NCBI RefSeq assembly: GCF_052857255.1
Contig: NC_135505.1
Location: forward strand, 132,859,967-132,923,966
Origin: Amblyomma americanum
Lineage: Eukaryota > Arthropoda > Arachnida > Ixodida > Ixodidae
DNA length: 64,000 nt
Direction of reading: 5' to 3'
The notes under the pieces are model-generated. The model was not told the DNA's origin, searched no databases, and was given only the letters and a program-made list of their open reading frames with translations. Positions 33,347 to 46,040 of this stretch are shown one piece after another. The translations under genes and the position numbers were made by a program. Positions within the stretch are counted from its first letter, which is position 1. The number at the start of each line of letters is the position of its first letter.

Positions 33347-33845
33347 TCCTTAGCAAGCAACTAAAGACTGAGTGAACATCAATCTCTAGTCGGCTGTTTG
33401 ATGATATAACAAAAAATTGTGGCCATAATTTCTTTAAGTTTTTAATTGAATCATTCCTTTGGCTATACTGCATTCGTCGGCATCACCTGTCAAATCAGGA
33501 CTGATAGGTAGCAAATAATGGCAGCCACCAGCTTCGGTACTTCAGGAAAAGTTGGACAACGGCGAAGGTCAAATGAAAAAGTCGTGAAAAAAAAATTGTC
33601 ACAAACGAGCTCCCTGGACGTTGCTTAAGATTGTACTCTTCTTTCCAGTCTGGTGTTATGGCGTTCCGAGAGCTATCCGTTCGGTACAACCTGCTGGAAT
33701 GATACTATCGCATACTGCAAATGCGAAAAGATCCCACGCAGTCCCTGAGCTTCAACTACACAAGGATTTGTTTCTGGGCTAGTCGGTGGCTCATGATGCA
33801 AGGGAACTACAGCTGACAGAAGTTCCGCAGAGAAGTTCTTCATTT
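33347..33845. other. No recognised feature
   Basis: No gene or shared repeat seen. Confidence 0.3.
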
Positions 33846-33846
33846 C

Positions 33847-33927
33847 AGGGCTCAGGCGCGCACTTTGTGGCCTGAGGACTTTTCACCAAGACTCTACTTC
33901 TCTCCCCTCCTGAAATACCCTCTCTAG
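33847..33927 (+). repeat. ~80-bp dispersed repeat, copy 1
   Basis: Matches 34658-34738 at roughly four in five bases: ACTTTGTGGCCTGAG, ACTTTTCACCAAG, TACTTC, CTCCCCT, GAAATA, CCTCTCTA. Function unknown. Confidence 0.5.
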
Positions 33928-34318
33928 ATACATATCTGGATATCAAGATGTCACTAATGAATAATTACTCCTTTATTATTCTTTGAGGAAGGAAAAATAC
34001 TTCCTCCTTCTTCCCATACAGCTTCGGACGGGAGTTTCAGGAGTGTAACTTGTGTAAGTGCCTCAGTTCAGGGCTCAGACAAGGGTAGGAGACTTCCTTA
34101 TACACCATTATCGAGCAAATACAGACTTCAGCGCCAGTTCCTCCCATAACGGCCGGAGGGAAGCCAACTATAGCGCCGTATTGTCGTCATGACAACAGGA
34201 TCCAGCAGAAAGAGAACTTCATCCTCTAGCGGGATTCAAACCACCGCTGTCGAAAAAAGAGCAGCCTTATCGCGCTCAATAGGTGGGCTGGAATCATTAA
34301 ATTTTCAGCATCAGTGCA
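33928..34318. other. No gene; weak tRNA-like segment
   Basis: GCGGGATTCAAACCACCGCT near 34238 resembles a B box on the minus strand, probably a degraded SINE head. Confidence 0.3.
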
Positions 34319-34593
34319 CACTTATAAAAATGGTCTATAGACAATCTATAGACTTCTGATAGAGTTCTTTGCCTTCCTATAGGTCTCTTTTTGTCTATTC
34401 GTAGTCTGTAGACTGTCTATAGACAAAAGTCTACTAAAACCGCATGACCCTAAATATATAGACTGTCTATAGACTGTCTATAGGATTTATATTGCCTAAA
34501 GAGTGTTCTCTAGGTTATCCATAGAGAGTCTATAGGCTTTATAGACAGGTCTAGGGCTCGTCTAAAGACTGTCCAAAGAAAGTTCTGTAAGGG
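34319..34593 (+). mobile_element. TCTATAGAC palindrome-rich MITE, copy 3
   Basis: Begins CACTTATAAAAATGG and ends TTCTGTAAGGG, close to the inverted ends of copy 4. The interior is filled with GTCTATAGAC words. Confidence 0.8.
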
Positions 34594-34657
34594 TGCCCAT
34601 CCAGTCGCCAGGAGCGCTGAAGTAGTTCAAACCAAAACTAATCATACATTCCTACCC

Positions 34658-34738
34658 CTGACTCAGCCGCAGACTTTGTGGCCTGAGAACTTTTCACCAA
34701 GTCTGTACTTCCCTCCCCTTCCGAAATAGCCTCTCTAA
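34658..34738 (+). repeat. ~80-bp dispersed repeat, copy 2
   Basis: See copy at 33847-33927. The two flank the MITE copy 3 region. Confidence 0.5.
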
Positions 34739-35398
34739 AATGAACGCAGAGATGAAGGCCCTTGTGCTTGAAAGAACTGAGAGAAAAACGGCCGGCGAAC
34801 AGAAAAACGCGCGGCAGAAAAAATCCTCCTAGTCAGTCAGATGCGAATGTCCCCTTCCACCCTTCTTTATAATGATGTCACCATTGACGTCGGTTCAGAC
34901 ATCGCCCAAGTAATCTCGCAACGCATGTCGTTGCGCGTAATGATGGTAACGTTCCGAGCTGACCATTATCGGCAGAAATTTGAAAAAGAGACACCCTCGT
35001 TAAAGACTTCGTGATTTCTTCGCAGTTTAGGGGATTTCGCGAGCTGCTCGTGATCTCAAGAGCTCTGAGTTTGAAGATATTTGTGTTATTTAAATGAGTG
35101 CTAGCTGAGAATACCCTCAACATTTTTTTGTTTTGTTTTTTTAAAGATGTGCCGGCTAGTCTAGAGGCGCCAGAAGCAGAACCTTGATGGTTCCACCACG
35201 GTTTCAACGGCGCAATGAGTTCTAGAGCTCCTCGGGCGAATGCAAAAGCAATAACGCTGGCGTCATCACTTACACTGAAATCCATAATCTGATGGAAAGG
35301 CTGGGGAAAGCAAAGCCAGCTACCAAAAATTTCTTAAAGTTCGTCAATGCCGCTTTCTCTTTCGCTTTCTTTTTTCTGCTCTATTTTGATGTAGGAGA
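34739..35398. other. No recognised feature
   Basis: A 135-codon minus frame (34878-35285) has no recognisable motif and no splice support. Confidence 0.3.
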
Positions 35399-35412
35399 TA
35401 ATCGCATTTCTT

Positions 35413-35719
35413 GTAATTGGTTTTTGGGGAAAGGAAATGGCGCAGTATCTGTCTCATATATTTTTGGACACCTGAACCGCGCCGTAAGGGAAGGGATAAA
35501 GGAGGGAGTGAAAGAATAAAGGAAGAATAGGTGCCGTAGTGGAGGGCTCCGGAATAATTTCGACCACCTGTGGATCTTTAACGTGCACTGACATCGCACA
35601 GCACACGGGCGCCTTAGCGTTTTTCCTCCATAAAAACGCAGCCGCCGCGGTCGGGTTCGAACCCGGGAACTCCGGATCAGTAGTCGAGCGCCCTAACCAC
35701 TGAGCCACCGCGGCGGGGC
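35413..35719 (-). mobile_element. SINE family A, full length, with perfect 14-bp target-site duplication
   Basis: TAATCGCATTTCTT at 35399-35412 and 35720-35733 flanks a complete, near-consensus copy. Its 3' end (AATTGGTTTTTGGGG) is at the left and its tRNA-like head (CCACCGCGGCGGGG) at the right. The youngest-looking SINE in the window. Confidence 0.97.
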
Positions 35720-35733
35720 TAATCGCATTTCTT

Positions 35734-36086
35734 CCTCTTTGTTTTCAGGGCGAGAACGGAATTGGGCTGAGGTGAAGCCTTTTGATGCGCACCCCACAAG
35801 CTCAGTCCGCTACCTACGGCCTTTGCTATTGGTAGGAAAGCGATTAATTACACTTGCACACGTCTGTGAACGATAGACAATTGGACCTGGGTTGACGCCC
35901 GAGATATTAAATCAATTTTTGTTCTATTTCCTTTCCGTCTTTATCTCTCTCTCTGTTCTATTTCGTACTCGCGAGGGATCCTAGCGTTTAGTATTTGCAT
36001 CGAGAATAATCGGGACGAGACAAAAATTAGCAAATATTCGAGAATTCATTCGCTTCAAGGTAAAAGGTGGGCGACTCAAGCATGTC
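35734..36086. other. No recognised feature
   Basis: No gene or repeat recognised. Confidence 0.3.
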
Positions 36087-36440
36087 AAATCAAGTAAGAC
36101 TAAGTCTATAGACATTTTGCAAAGAAAACTAAGACATACACTGCGTTGTGCCCTGGACCGCCTCGATCCTCGCCCATTAACAGAGCAAAAGATCCTCGGT
36201 CCGTGGCCACAGCAGTCGACTGCCCTCAAGGCATACAAGGCACTCTTTGCCTACTTGAGAGCCACTGGATTGAGTGACAAATTGTGACAGCGTTGTGCGT
36301 GTGAGTGTTATGCCTTTTTTTCCTTCTCTCTTCCTCCATTTAGTCCCCTAATCTCTCTTCCCCAGTGCAGGGTAGCCAACCGGAACCCCTTTCTGGTTAA
36401 CACCCCTGCCTTTCCCTCCTCCTCTTTATCTATCTATGCA
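36087..36440 (+). mobile_element. LINE 3' end: C-terminal coding tail and 3' UTR
   Basis: An open frame from about 36087 to the stop at 36285-36287 reads through LRHTLRCALDRLDPRPLTEQ, GPWPQQSTALKAYKALFAYL and ends GLSDKL, a pattern seen at the end of tick LINE proteins. A pyrimidine-rich 3' UTR follows, ending in TTATCTATCTATG. The last ~85 bases recur inverted at 458-546. Confidence 0.6.
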
Positions 36441-38050
36441 ACTTTAGTAAATTCTATAATTGTTCGCTATACGGCTCGTGCTCTGCAGTGTCCTAGCTAT
36501 CAGTTTTATGTGGCTTTATCAAGTATCTGATATCATTATTGTTGCTGCTCAATGTTTCTCTTTCATTTCTTAGATTTGTGGTTTTTATACCGTTTACTGC
36601 GATTGGCAAATATCAACACCCTATAGTTTATCCTCATTTTATACCATTAGGTAATATCATTATTTAGAGTATATTTTTATATTTTTTATGTTAGCATTTC
36701 TGCCGTGTCCATTGCATTACTTGCATTTTGAATTGTGTATGTTGTAGTTGTGCTCTGCTGAGCGTTATGTCGACATTTCCAGTGTTTTTGTTTCACTATG
36801 TGAAAAAGGGTAGCCGGCGCCACAATCAAGGACCAACATCTCTTTAACGTCCATATCAATAAAAAAAAATATGCCGCTTAGATCCATGTCCTGTCAACTG
36901 TGCTAGCTATTAAAGAATTCATTTTTGTCGTAGTTTTAAATCTTTTTTGTATTGTTCACTTGTGAGGCCTACGAAGTGAGAAACAACGCTACTGCTTTCT
37001 CTAGTGTCTTCTTTAAGAAGTATAGATATATTGGGGCCTGTCCTTGTGAGCTTGTCCTTGTGTGTGTGTCCTTCTGAGACCTTCGATCGCAAAATCTGGT
37101 TTGATTAAACTAAATATTAATAAATCAATTTCATCATTTGTATAGCTAGCTTGTCTTTAATGCTCCATGTGGTAAATATTACTGAAATGAATTGCTCGCG
37201 GCAGATATTCTGTGCTACATCGCCGACGCGTCGCGCTCCCCACAAGCACACTTCCTTATCGGAGTTCTTGTGTTTGCGCGGAGTGCAAACAACCTGAAGG
37301 TACAAGCGCGCGTGGTTTTGCTGCTTCTACAAAAGCAACTCATTCTTTGCTGTAAAAATAGAAAACGCAGCCCCATCTGCCGTTGCTTTTGAGACGCTGC
37401 GCAAGAGAAACATATACGAGAGAGTAATCTTGCCGCAGGCGCAAACGTCGCATGAAAGCTAGACAATAAGAACGAATTTCTAAATAGATTTGAATTTTTC
37501 CATTTGATCTTGCACACGAGGCCGTATTCACTTATTCAATGCGAAGTTTCCAGCTCAGAGTTCCCACGCCAAGAGGCGATAGAGCACGGCTTCTATTTGG
37601 AGAAAAATTCCAGTATAGGACCGAAATGAAGCCATCCTGCATGGGAGGTCCTGAAATCAATTGGCAAGTTTGTTCTCTTTCATTGCAATTCTTTTTCAAT
37701 CAGGGGGAGATGCCTTTTTGGCGTACCGAAACCTTGAACAACATAAAAGCAAGAACAGGCAGGAGTGCTTTTCAGTGCAACACCTCCAATCAAAAAGAAC
37801 CTGCAAAGAGCGGACATAAGAATGCGTCCCACATTGGAGAATTGAGCAGGGTAGTGCATTCTTGAGATGTTGATATCTTTGCGGAAGCAATCAGATGGAA
37901 AGCATTCATTTGGCCGTAACGATGCTTTTATTGATGGAAATAAAATTTTGGGAAATGACGATTATTATTATTATTATAAATAGAATACTACCGAAAGAAC
38001 CCCCGAGGAGTGTCCCATGCGATTGCAAAGTGCTTCCTTAGAGTCTCATC
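36441..38050. other. No recognised feature
   Basis: About 1.6 kb, AT-rich, with no supported gene. Frames near 37215-37517 and 37539-37865 lack motifs. Confidence 0.3.
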
Positions 38051-38053
38051 CCT

Positions 38054-38457
<404 letters not shown>

Positions 38458-38836
38458 CGCCTGCTATTTTCTACTTGTATTTTATAATGTGTAGTTTGTT
38501 TACCTCTTTTCATGTTCCTTTTCCGTCTATTGCGCCCTACGCGTGTGTGCTATAGACCTGCCAGTATTTGCTAGTACGCACTTCAAAACATTAACCGAAC
38601 ATCACAGCGGCCAATTTAAACGCGTAGAAACCTTAAAAAACCTTTCTCCCTTCAGTCGCCCTCTCTCGCTGTCTCTCGCAGCCTTCTTGCATGATGCTGT
38701 TATAATAGGTAGTCCTCACATTTGCCTGTAAGTGCCTGTGTTTTTTCTACCTCTACACTTCTAAAATATATTTTTCGAACTTGTAGTTACAATAAGCCAA
38801 GCTATTGATACAGGTTGAAACATTAGAAGCTCTGAA
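38458..38836. other. No recognised feature
   Basis: No gene or repeat recognised. Confidence 0.3.
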
Positions 38837-38845
38837 AACTATTTA

Positions 38846-39007
38846 TTAATTGGATTTTGGGGAAAGGAAATGACGCAGTATCTGTCTCATATATCGTTGG
38901 ACACCTGAACCGCGCCGTAAGGGAAGGGATAAAGGAGGGAGTGAAAGAAGAAAGGAAGAATGAGGTGCCGTAGTGGAGGGCTCCGGAATAATTTCGACCA
39001 CCTGGTT
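38846..39007 (-). mobile_element. SINE family A, 5'-truncated, with 9-bp target-site duplication
   Basis: AACTATTTA at 38837-38845 and 39008-39016 flanks a copy that runs from GGATTTTGGGGAAAGG to TTCGACCACCTGG and lacks the tRNA head. A truncated SINE bounded by a target-site duplication shows that reverse transcription stopped early. Confidence 0.92.
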
Positions 39008-39104
39008 AACTATTTAGCTCAAAACACGGATTTAGGATAAGTACGAGGCGTCTTCTGGTTCCCGGATGGTGCCTTTGGTTTTGCGCTCTGGCGATTAAAA
39101 AAGG

Positions 39105-39250
39105 GAATAATGGCGCAGCATCAAGTGACGAGGACAGCAGGAGAGCACATACACACACAAGCGCCAACCTACAACTTTATTGTTTGGCTGGCACTACGCC
39201 GAATTTATACAAAGCAACACGCCTTACACTGAAAACAATACTAAAACTTG
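39105..39250 (-). mobile_element. Penelope-like element terminal fragment
   Basis: The reverse complement (AATAAAGTTGTAGGTTGGCG, then TCGTCACTTGATGCTGCGCC) aligns with the terminal arm at 53347-53430. The segment carries no coding. Confidence 0.45.
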
Positions 39251-40160
39251 CCCAATCCTACGCGCTTCCGGCGAATGCATTTTCCTAAAGACACATTTTC
39301 AGGTAGAAATCTGTTTTAGCCAAATCTTCAGAAATCATCTCAATCCGCAATGAAGGGATTAAAGAGGGTTTTATCCGAAAACAAATGACCCTAGGTGGCG
39401 TACAGTGTACGCTAATCACGCCATAGACGTTCTTTCGTGTTAATTAGGTGCGCGATCTCTGCAGTGCGAGCACAGAAGTGCTGTCGCAAGTTTCAGACAC
39501 AGAAGTGTGCCCGAAAAGTTGTGCCAAACTGTGTCCGTACAATACTGGTGCGTAAGCCCTACAGAACGAATTGCAGCATTAAAGCGGTCATTGCGATAAT
39601 GGATATTTATCAAAATGACGTCACTTATTACCCGACGTACGCAAACTCCTGCTTGCCGACGTCGCCAGACATCTGTACATTGCGGAGCTAAAACAATGAC
39701 ACTAATCCAAACATTAATTTATTCACCAGAGTCATCTCAACCAGCTCCTATTTCGAAATATACGCGATCTAAACCAAGCAACAGATGTCGACTGTCCCCG
39801 TTACGCAAACTGGCGCGCCTGAACCCTCAGCAGTTAATCGACGCAGGAAGTTCAAGTTTGCTCGATTACTCTATAACAAGTCATTACCATGTCTCTATGG
39901 GACGATGCGTCGCGACACGCAGGGTATTTTAGAGGGCCTATTTGCTGGCCGGCAACCAAAGTAAGCAAAAGTTAGCACGAGCGACCAATCGACACGGACT
40001 GCAAATTGAGTTTTCGGCTTTACAAGTGGTGCCGAGCTGAATGCGTAATTAGGTGCGTTCTGTAGAACACTTGTCCATGGATATTGCGAAGCCGCTTTTC
40101 GTCATGATGACTTTGGGAAACAGTTTCGCCTGTGATAAAAGCGCTGTCTATAAGCTCTAC
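39251..40160. other. No recognised feature
   Basis: A 105-codon plus frame (39615-39932) has no motif. Confidence 0.3.
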
Positions 40161-40507
40161 TGTGCAGGCATTACGTGCCCAGCAATTCTGGGCAAAAGTA
40201 TTTTTGAGCGGGAAACCATTTATGAACGCAATTTTTTTTTATATAACGTAAGATTTCACTATAACAATAAACATATCTGCAGATCATCCAACGGCAGTCT
40301 TGAATTTTTTTATATTAATAGTTTTGCTGTCGTCAAAGCGTTCCCCATTAGTTTTCTAGGGATTCTTATCTGTTCGATGTAACAGATGGAAACACTCTTA
40401 AAGATTTTGCTACATATCAGAAGAATCCACCATTACCCTCAGTATTAATGTAAAAGTATCTCGCAATTTTCCAATTTTCAAAATTCCTGTCCGAAATTGC
40501 TGGACAT
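40161..40507 (+). repeat. Unclassified ~340-bp dispersed repeat, copy 3
   Basis: Collinear with copies at 11240 and 12742: GCAATTCTGGGCAAAAGTAT, CGTAAGATTTCACTATAACA, GTCGTCAAAGCGTTCCCCAT, CACCATTACCCTCAGTATTA. Confidence 0.6.
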
Positions 40508-41685
40508 TAAAAAAAATAAAAACTATATCATTTCAGTTGCACAAACGAAGCTGCAGACAACTGGCTGAGTGGTTTCTGCATGCAACCACGGCGCATATGT
40601 AACCCAATTCCTCAAAAAAATACTGCACAGATCAGGTGCTTAAGAAATATTAAGCAGGGATGAACTCAAGTGAAGTTTAGATACTCAGCTATATGTGCGC
40701 AATGTTATACAATACAATTGCTTAACCCTTTCAGGCGCCATGTGTAGATACCAGACTCTCAGCTTCTCATGGGAGAGTGGCACACCTGGCAGTGTTCCTT
40801 TGTTTCATATACAACCAGACTGACCATTCTTCTATTTGAAACTGATATCTCTTATTAGGTTAGCTAGTGAGCAGAGTACTTAAAACTTGGCAAAACATCG
40901 ACATGGGTGAACACAGATTCTATAACTCCGAAAGATAAGACAGATTATTTGATATTTAAAAACTCGACGTGATATCATTTTTCGGGGCTTTAAACTCCCT
41001 CTGCGTTTCCGAATGTAAAAAAGAATATAGTTCGATTCCTTGCACGGTCCTTCTTGGCTAGTCCTGGAGTATTATTGTTTTTACGATTTTCGCTGTGTTT
41101 GTCTCTTTCTCAGTCCCGTCCTTCGTGCGCTGTGCCTTCAGGTTGAAGCCTGTACCGACAAGGCCAGGCAAATACCTTATTACGATTCTCAACGCCTGCC
41201 AAACTAAAAAATTGTGCATGCGCCTGTAGAAAGTTAGCAATTCGTGTATTGCGTTGCAAACCTAACAAATTGGCTTCTTCGAAGTCCGCGTGGCAACTGT
41301 GGAGAAAAAAAAATTTCTCTTTCGACCAAAAATTGTGAGCGCAGCGGCTGAAAGGGTCAACAGTTGAGGTCCAAGGCTAGGAGTTTTGTGAAAGTCGTGA
41401 TTTCTGAGGCGAGAACTGGAATTAGCCTATTGGCAGTAACGTTCACGGGCAAGGAATGCATGGGGCTTTTATATTGGGACTTGTAGTTGCATAGAAATGG
41501 GAGACGTCTTCTCACAGTTTTCTCCATTTCGCGGATGAAGTGGCACCGACAGCGGCAGCTGCGCCACATTCTGCTGCCATGAGTTTATCCACCTCAAGGC
41601 TCACTGCGAGACTACGTTAACAAAAATGCTGAACCACCATTAACCCCAGCCCTCCACCAACACTGCTCATGTCACAAGACCGCCT
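40508..41685. other. No recognised feature
   Basis: No gene or repeat recognised. Confidence 0.3.
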
Positions 41686-41689
41686 TGAC

Positions 41690-42455
41690 AACATGATCTT
41701 TGGGCAGCCAGTGACGAGAGGAGCTTTCGGGCGGCAACATGACTTTGGGGCAACCAGTGTTATTAATTATTATTAATTGGCTTGGGGGAAAGGAAATGGC
41801 GCAGTATCTGTCTCATATATCGTTGGACACCTGAACCGCGCCGTAAGGGAAGGGATAAAGGAGGGAGTGAAAAAAAGGAAAATAGAGGTGCCGTAGTGGA
41901 GGGCTCCGGAATAATTTCGACCACCTGGGGGTCTTTAACGTGCACTGACATCACACAGCACACGGGCGCATATTTGCGTTTCGCCACCATCGAAACGCGG
42001 CCGCCGCGGTCGGGTTCGAAGCCGGGAACTCCGGATCAGTAGCCGAGCGCCCTAACCACTGAGCCACCGCAGCGGGTGGCAACCAGTGACCAGAGGAGTT
42101 TTCAGGAAGCAACGTGACCTTTGGCCAACCAGTGACCAGAGGAGGTTTCGGGCAGCAACATGATCTTTGGGCAACCAGTGACCAGAGGGGTTATAGGGCA
42201 ACAACATGCCGTTTGACCAGTAGGTGGACATGCACGGTATCTTTCTGTAATAACGTATCCTTTGGGCAACACGTGGTCAGGGGAGTTATCGGCAACAGCT
42301 CGCTCCTTTGGCAGCAAATTGACAAAGGAGTTTTTGGACAACAACGTGCTTAATGAACACCATGATACTAACGGAGTTTTCCGGCTACAACGTACTTTTT
42401 GGGCCACAGGAGGATCAAGTTAGTTTTCATGTAACAGCATGATCTCTGGGCAGCA
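41690..42455. repeat. 46-bp minisatellite, split by a SINE
   Basis: Units of the form GGGCAACCAGTGACCAGAGG-AG-TTTTCGGGCAGCAACATGAT-CTTT repeat with a measured 46-base spacing (41708 to 41754; 42083, 42129, 42175). They become increasingly degenerate rightwards to about 42455. The period is not a multiple of three and no frame is conserved. Confidence 0.8.
41760..42077 (-). mobile_element. SINE family A, full length, with 11-bp target-site duplication
   Basis: GGCAACCAGTG at 41749-41759 and 42078-42088 flanks the copy. The flanking repeat is part of a minisatellite unit, so alignment slippage cannot be fully excluded, but the break lies cleanly inside one unit. Confidence 0.92.
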
Positions 42456-43535
42456 TATGCAGACAATGTTTCGGATACTACATATAAACGACGACGCCGA
42501 CGGCAACCACTTTACTTAAAACAGAGTTCTTCTTGCATATCTTGGAAGCAAAAAAGAATAAGTTTGTTCAAGGCGTAAAGAAACAACAGCTGAAGCCTTG
42601 ACCGTTCAGTGAGGCGCGGATAGAGCGAGGAGAAAGGACAAGAAAGACAGAGTAAGCAAATAAGCATGAAAGAGGGGCAGATAAGTGTAGTATGATACGA
42701 GCAGTTTAAGTAATGCCCAGTCGCCGACCAGATCCCACATCAAGGACCACCACACAGTGTCCACACACTGTGTCCTGTACACAGCGGAAAAGAAGCAAAA
42801 CAATCGCATCTTCCGGGTTGAACGGTGATAGGGATACAATGGGGGCTGCAGCAACCCTTGAGACACGAGTTGACCCAAACTGGTGCGTGGGGCCAAGGTT
42901 ACCACGTCTCGGCTGTATTCTTATTCTTTTTAAAGCCTCAGCATAACTTCGTCTCTCGATGGCGACGAAACAATGTTTGGGAGCGCCGCGTAGCTGGGCG
43001 GCGAAATCCAATTTGCGAAGCGGAGACTCCCATATGTTATGAGAGTGCATTCTCAACCCGGAAGCGTTGTGTGCAGCGCGTCGCGAAAGCTTAACGCACG
43101 TTACGTTTCGTGGTAGCTGAAAGCCGGAAGTATAGCTATGGCTTCATTAGTATCATCTGTAATCGTGCTTATGTGTGCTTTAATATATGTGTTTTCCTTC
43201 GGATGTTTACTGTACTAACACATAACGGAAGCAGGCACCTATGTAGCTGCGCAGTGAACGACCGTCACATGGCAACGATAATTGTTTGGACAACACATGC
43301 AGTAGCAGTCAGTATGATAATAAACACAAGGAGCGGATCTATTGTAGCAACACATGTTGAAATGCAATCCTGATTACCTGCCTTAGTCTTAATTCCTTAC
43401 TTTCAACTGAAATAAGAAACGGGCATCTTCACAATTTTGTCTCACCGCGGATTTTCAGAGCCCTTTGGTCCGGCAGGTAAACAGCCAATCCGCGATACAA
43501 CCTCGCAAGTTGTAACAGCTCGTTATTGCCCTTAG
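42456..43535. other. No recognised feature
   Basis: No supported gene. Frames near 42700-43094 lack motifs. Confidence 0.3.
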
Positions 43536-43800
43536 GTGCGACGAATCCACTTCCAGCAGGCCAATCAAGACCCACTTCCGGAGCAAATGGTATTTAAACG
43601 TTGGTCCTTGGATTCAGATGACGTCAGCCCCAGCTCCTACGACGCTGCTCCGTTTTTAGTGACACATAGCGTACAGAGAACGTTCTTTTCGGAACACTTT
43701 GTAGAGTGCAGTTGCGCGTTCAGATTTAAGGCTTTCTCGCTGACCAGCGCAGTGTCCATCCCCTGCTGATGTCACCACATCCTAGCCTTATTCGTTTATC
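43536..43800 (+). promoter_or_regulatory. Possible promoter-like cluster (CCAAT, TATTTAAA, CRE-like)
   Basis: CCAAT at about 43561, TATTTAAA near 43589 and GATGACGTCAG near 43617 occur in order within 60 bases. No transcript structure or coding exon is seen downstream, so this may be chance or a repeat end. Confidence 0.12.
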
Positions 43801-44017
43801 GCTGGGAAATTGAGGACTAAGTAGGGTTCAGCCCACCTGGGCACTATACCTCATTGCAAGCACAGAGGACGCAAGTAGGTGGTCCAGAGCAAAGTGCAGC
43901 CTTGAATTTCAAGCAGCAACAAAGGTCTCATACTTCACAGAGAAACCAGGCTCAAGGACGTCCTTGGGATTATAGTTACTCGACCTCTGGCTTTCCGCTC
44001 AGGTCTTGCCATCGCCT

Positions 44018-44019
44018 TG

Positions 44020-44051
<32 letters not shown>

Positions 44052-44057
44052 GGTGGT
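44018..44057. repeat. (TTG)n(GTG)n simple repeat
   Basis: TTGTTGTTG then GGTGGTGG, about 40 bases. Confidence 0.9.
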
Positions 44058-44865
44058 CGCAGGCACTGCACTCAACCTCCGGACTTCCTGCCGATGCAAC
44101 TTCTCAGTCCCGAGGGAAGGCCAAGAGTGCGACCGCATTTGTTCCAATGAGGAGAAACATGACAGCGGGAGCAACCTCTGGCTTTCTGTAAAGCGGGAAA
44201 GCGACACTATGCGAATATGTGACAGTTCTGGAGGTCACGCAGAGTAATGCAATGGCGCCAGAACTTGGAGAGGCTTCGCTCCTGCCTTCAGTGACGTCAT
44301 TTTTTCACTAAAAGTGGAAACGCGAGTTTCCCAACTTCGCTATTGTCAACCGCGAAATGAAGGTGTAGTGCGAGCCATAATGATCGAGTCGCTACCCACT
44401 ACAGTGTCGCCTTTATCGTATAACCTGTCACGCAAAAGGCCATACACGAGTCGTACAGCAGTGCTTACAATTTGCTTGTCTGACAGACCTCTTGAGCCCT
44501 ATGAACGCGCAAAACATTTCAGGCCAGCGTTATATTTTTATCCCAAGGTCCAGGATAAAAAGCCGGTCCTAGGTTTTGTTAACCTCCGTGCTCTCTATTT
44601 GTCCTAACGACGTCCAACGTAACCTTTAGTCCTCACTTTTGCTTGTAAAGTTATCCATCAGTTTCAATAAAATCACATATGCAGTTGTTCGTTCATAATT
44701 TATATACTGGTGACATTTTTTCATCATCACGGATACGTTTTTCTTGTGTGTGTTATAGATAACGTAGGTGCACCGTAATAAAGGCTCCTACTGCATGTGG
44801 GAGCCATAAGTAAATATTTCAAAAGAGTGCATATGCTAGAAGCCAACAGTCACCGAAGCCAAGGA
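44058..44865. other. No recognised feature
   Basis: No supported gene or repeat. Confidence 0.3.
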
Positions 44866-45181
44866 AAGCACAGGCGAATGTTCTTTTTTATTATTGATGG
44901 CACTAATGCATGAAAAATTAAAAGCGTAATTATTGCATGGCTGAAAGATAACTGATCGGAAAGTAGAAGAAAAAACACAAGGCACCGGCGGGATCCGAAC
45001 CTATGCTCTCCGAATTTCACGTACTATACGTGTAATTCGGAGGTGGTGGGTTCGGATCCCATCAACGGCATTTGCTTGTTTTTTGTACTTTCTAATCAAT
45101 TATCTTCCAGCCATATAATAATTGCCCTTAATCTTCCACTGATCAGCGAAATCAATAAAAAACAACATTCCCTAGTGCTAT
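44866..45181. mobile_element. ~300-bp giant palindrome with tRNA-like centre
   Basis: The left arm (44866-45018) pairs with the right arm (45030-45181) along its length. GCGAATGTT pairs with AACATTCCC, GCATGGCTGAAAGATAACTG with AATTATCTTCCAGCCATA, and GGGATCCGAACC with GGTTCGGATCCC. CTCCGAATT and AATTCGGAG surround a ~12-base loop of ACGTACTATACGT type. The GGTTCGGATCCC arms match a tRNA B box, so this looks like an inverted head-to-head pair of a tRNA-derived repeat, or a foldback element. Confidence 0.8.
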
Positions 45182-45879
45182 CCCCCTCCATGTTAGAAGA
45201 GGAAAGGTGAAGCAAAAAAATGTGCTAGTAAGGACTTGATCAAAAGTTTTCAAGCCACGTGGTTTGATTCTGGGCAGTGTAGCGGACTTTTTGCGGCACC
45301 GTTTAAAACGAAAAAGTCTTGAAAGATGAGAATTGAGGATTCTCCTTCACTTGTAGGGACATGAAGTTTTAGATGTATGATAAGTGCTTCACAGCACGGC
45401 TAAATGTAAACAATACGGCCCGTAGACTTTTGACACTAAGGGTGTACGTTACAGTCCCGGTCTAAAACGAGTTAGGCCTAGTCCAGACAACTTTTACTCG
45501 GGACCATGGTGGCACGACTAACCACCATATGTTCACGCACACACAGCGGCGCATGGGAAGTAAACTAATTTCGGCGAGGAAGAACTTTGATCCTTGGCCG
45601 CTGCTTCCGTTCTCGTTCTAATGCGATTTCGTGATTAAAACGAAGTCAAAGGCTCCTGCAAGAAAGAATTCTTGACCAAGTGATTCGTTGCGCTCAATTG
45701 TTCCTTTTTCCATCGCGGTTTATAACGCGTTAAGATGGCTTATTTCGCGGCGTTAACAATGAAGTCTCCTATAGTCCCACTAGAGGGTGCTTTACTTGTG
45801 CAGAAATAAAAATAAAGAAAAAAATTGGCGATGGTTTAGCTCTGGTTAAACCTGGAGTGACGCGATAGCTACAGCTGGC
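45182..45879. other. No recognised feature
   Basis: No supported gene or repeat. Confidence 0.3.
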
Positions 45880-46040
45880 CGCGTGGAACTTGGCCGCGTG
45901 ACGAACCCCGTGACGAACCAAGTGATCAGGCACGGCGCTGCGCCACCGGCAGCTGCTCCGCATCACGTGACCAACCACGTGACAGCGTGGCGGCGCAGCC
46001 ACAGGGTCGCAGTGCAGCCACAGGGTGGCGCCACAACCGC
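45880..46040. repeat. GC-rich short-repeat block with CACGTG words
   Basis: Recurring GTGACGAACC, CACGTGAC (45965-45972 and 45976-45983) and GCAGCCACAGGGT units. Looks like a degenerate minisatellite. Confidence 0.5.
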
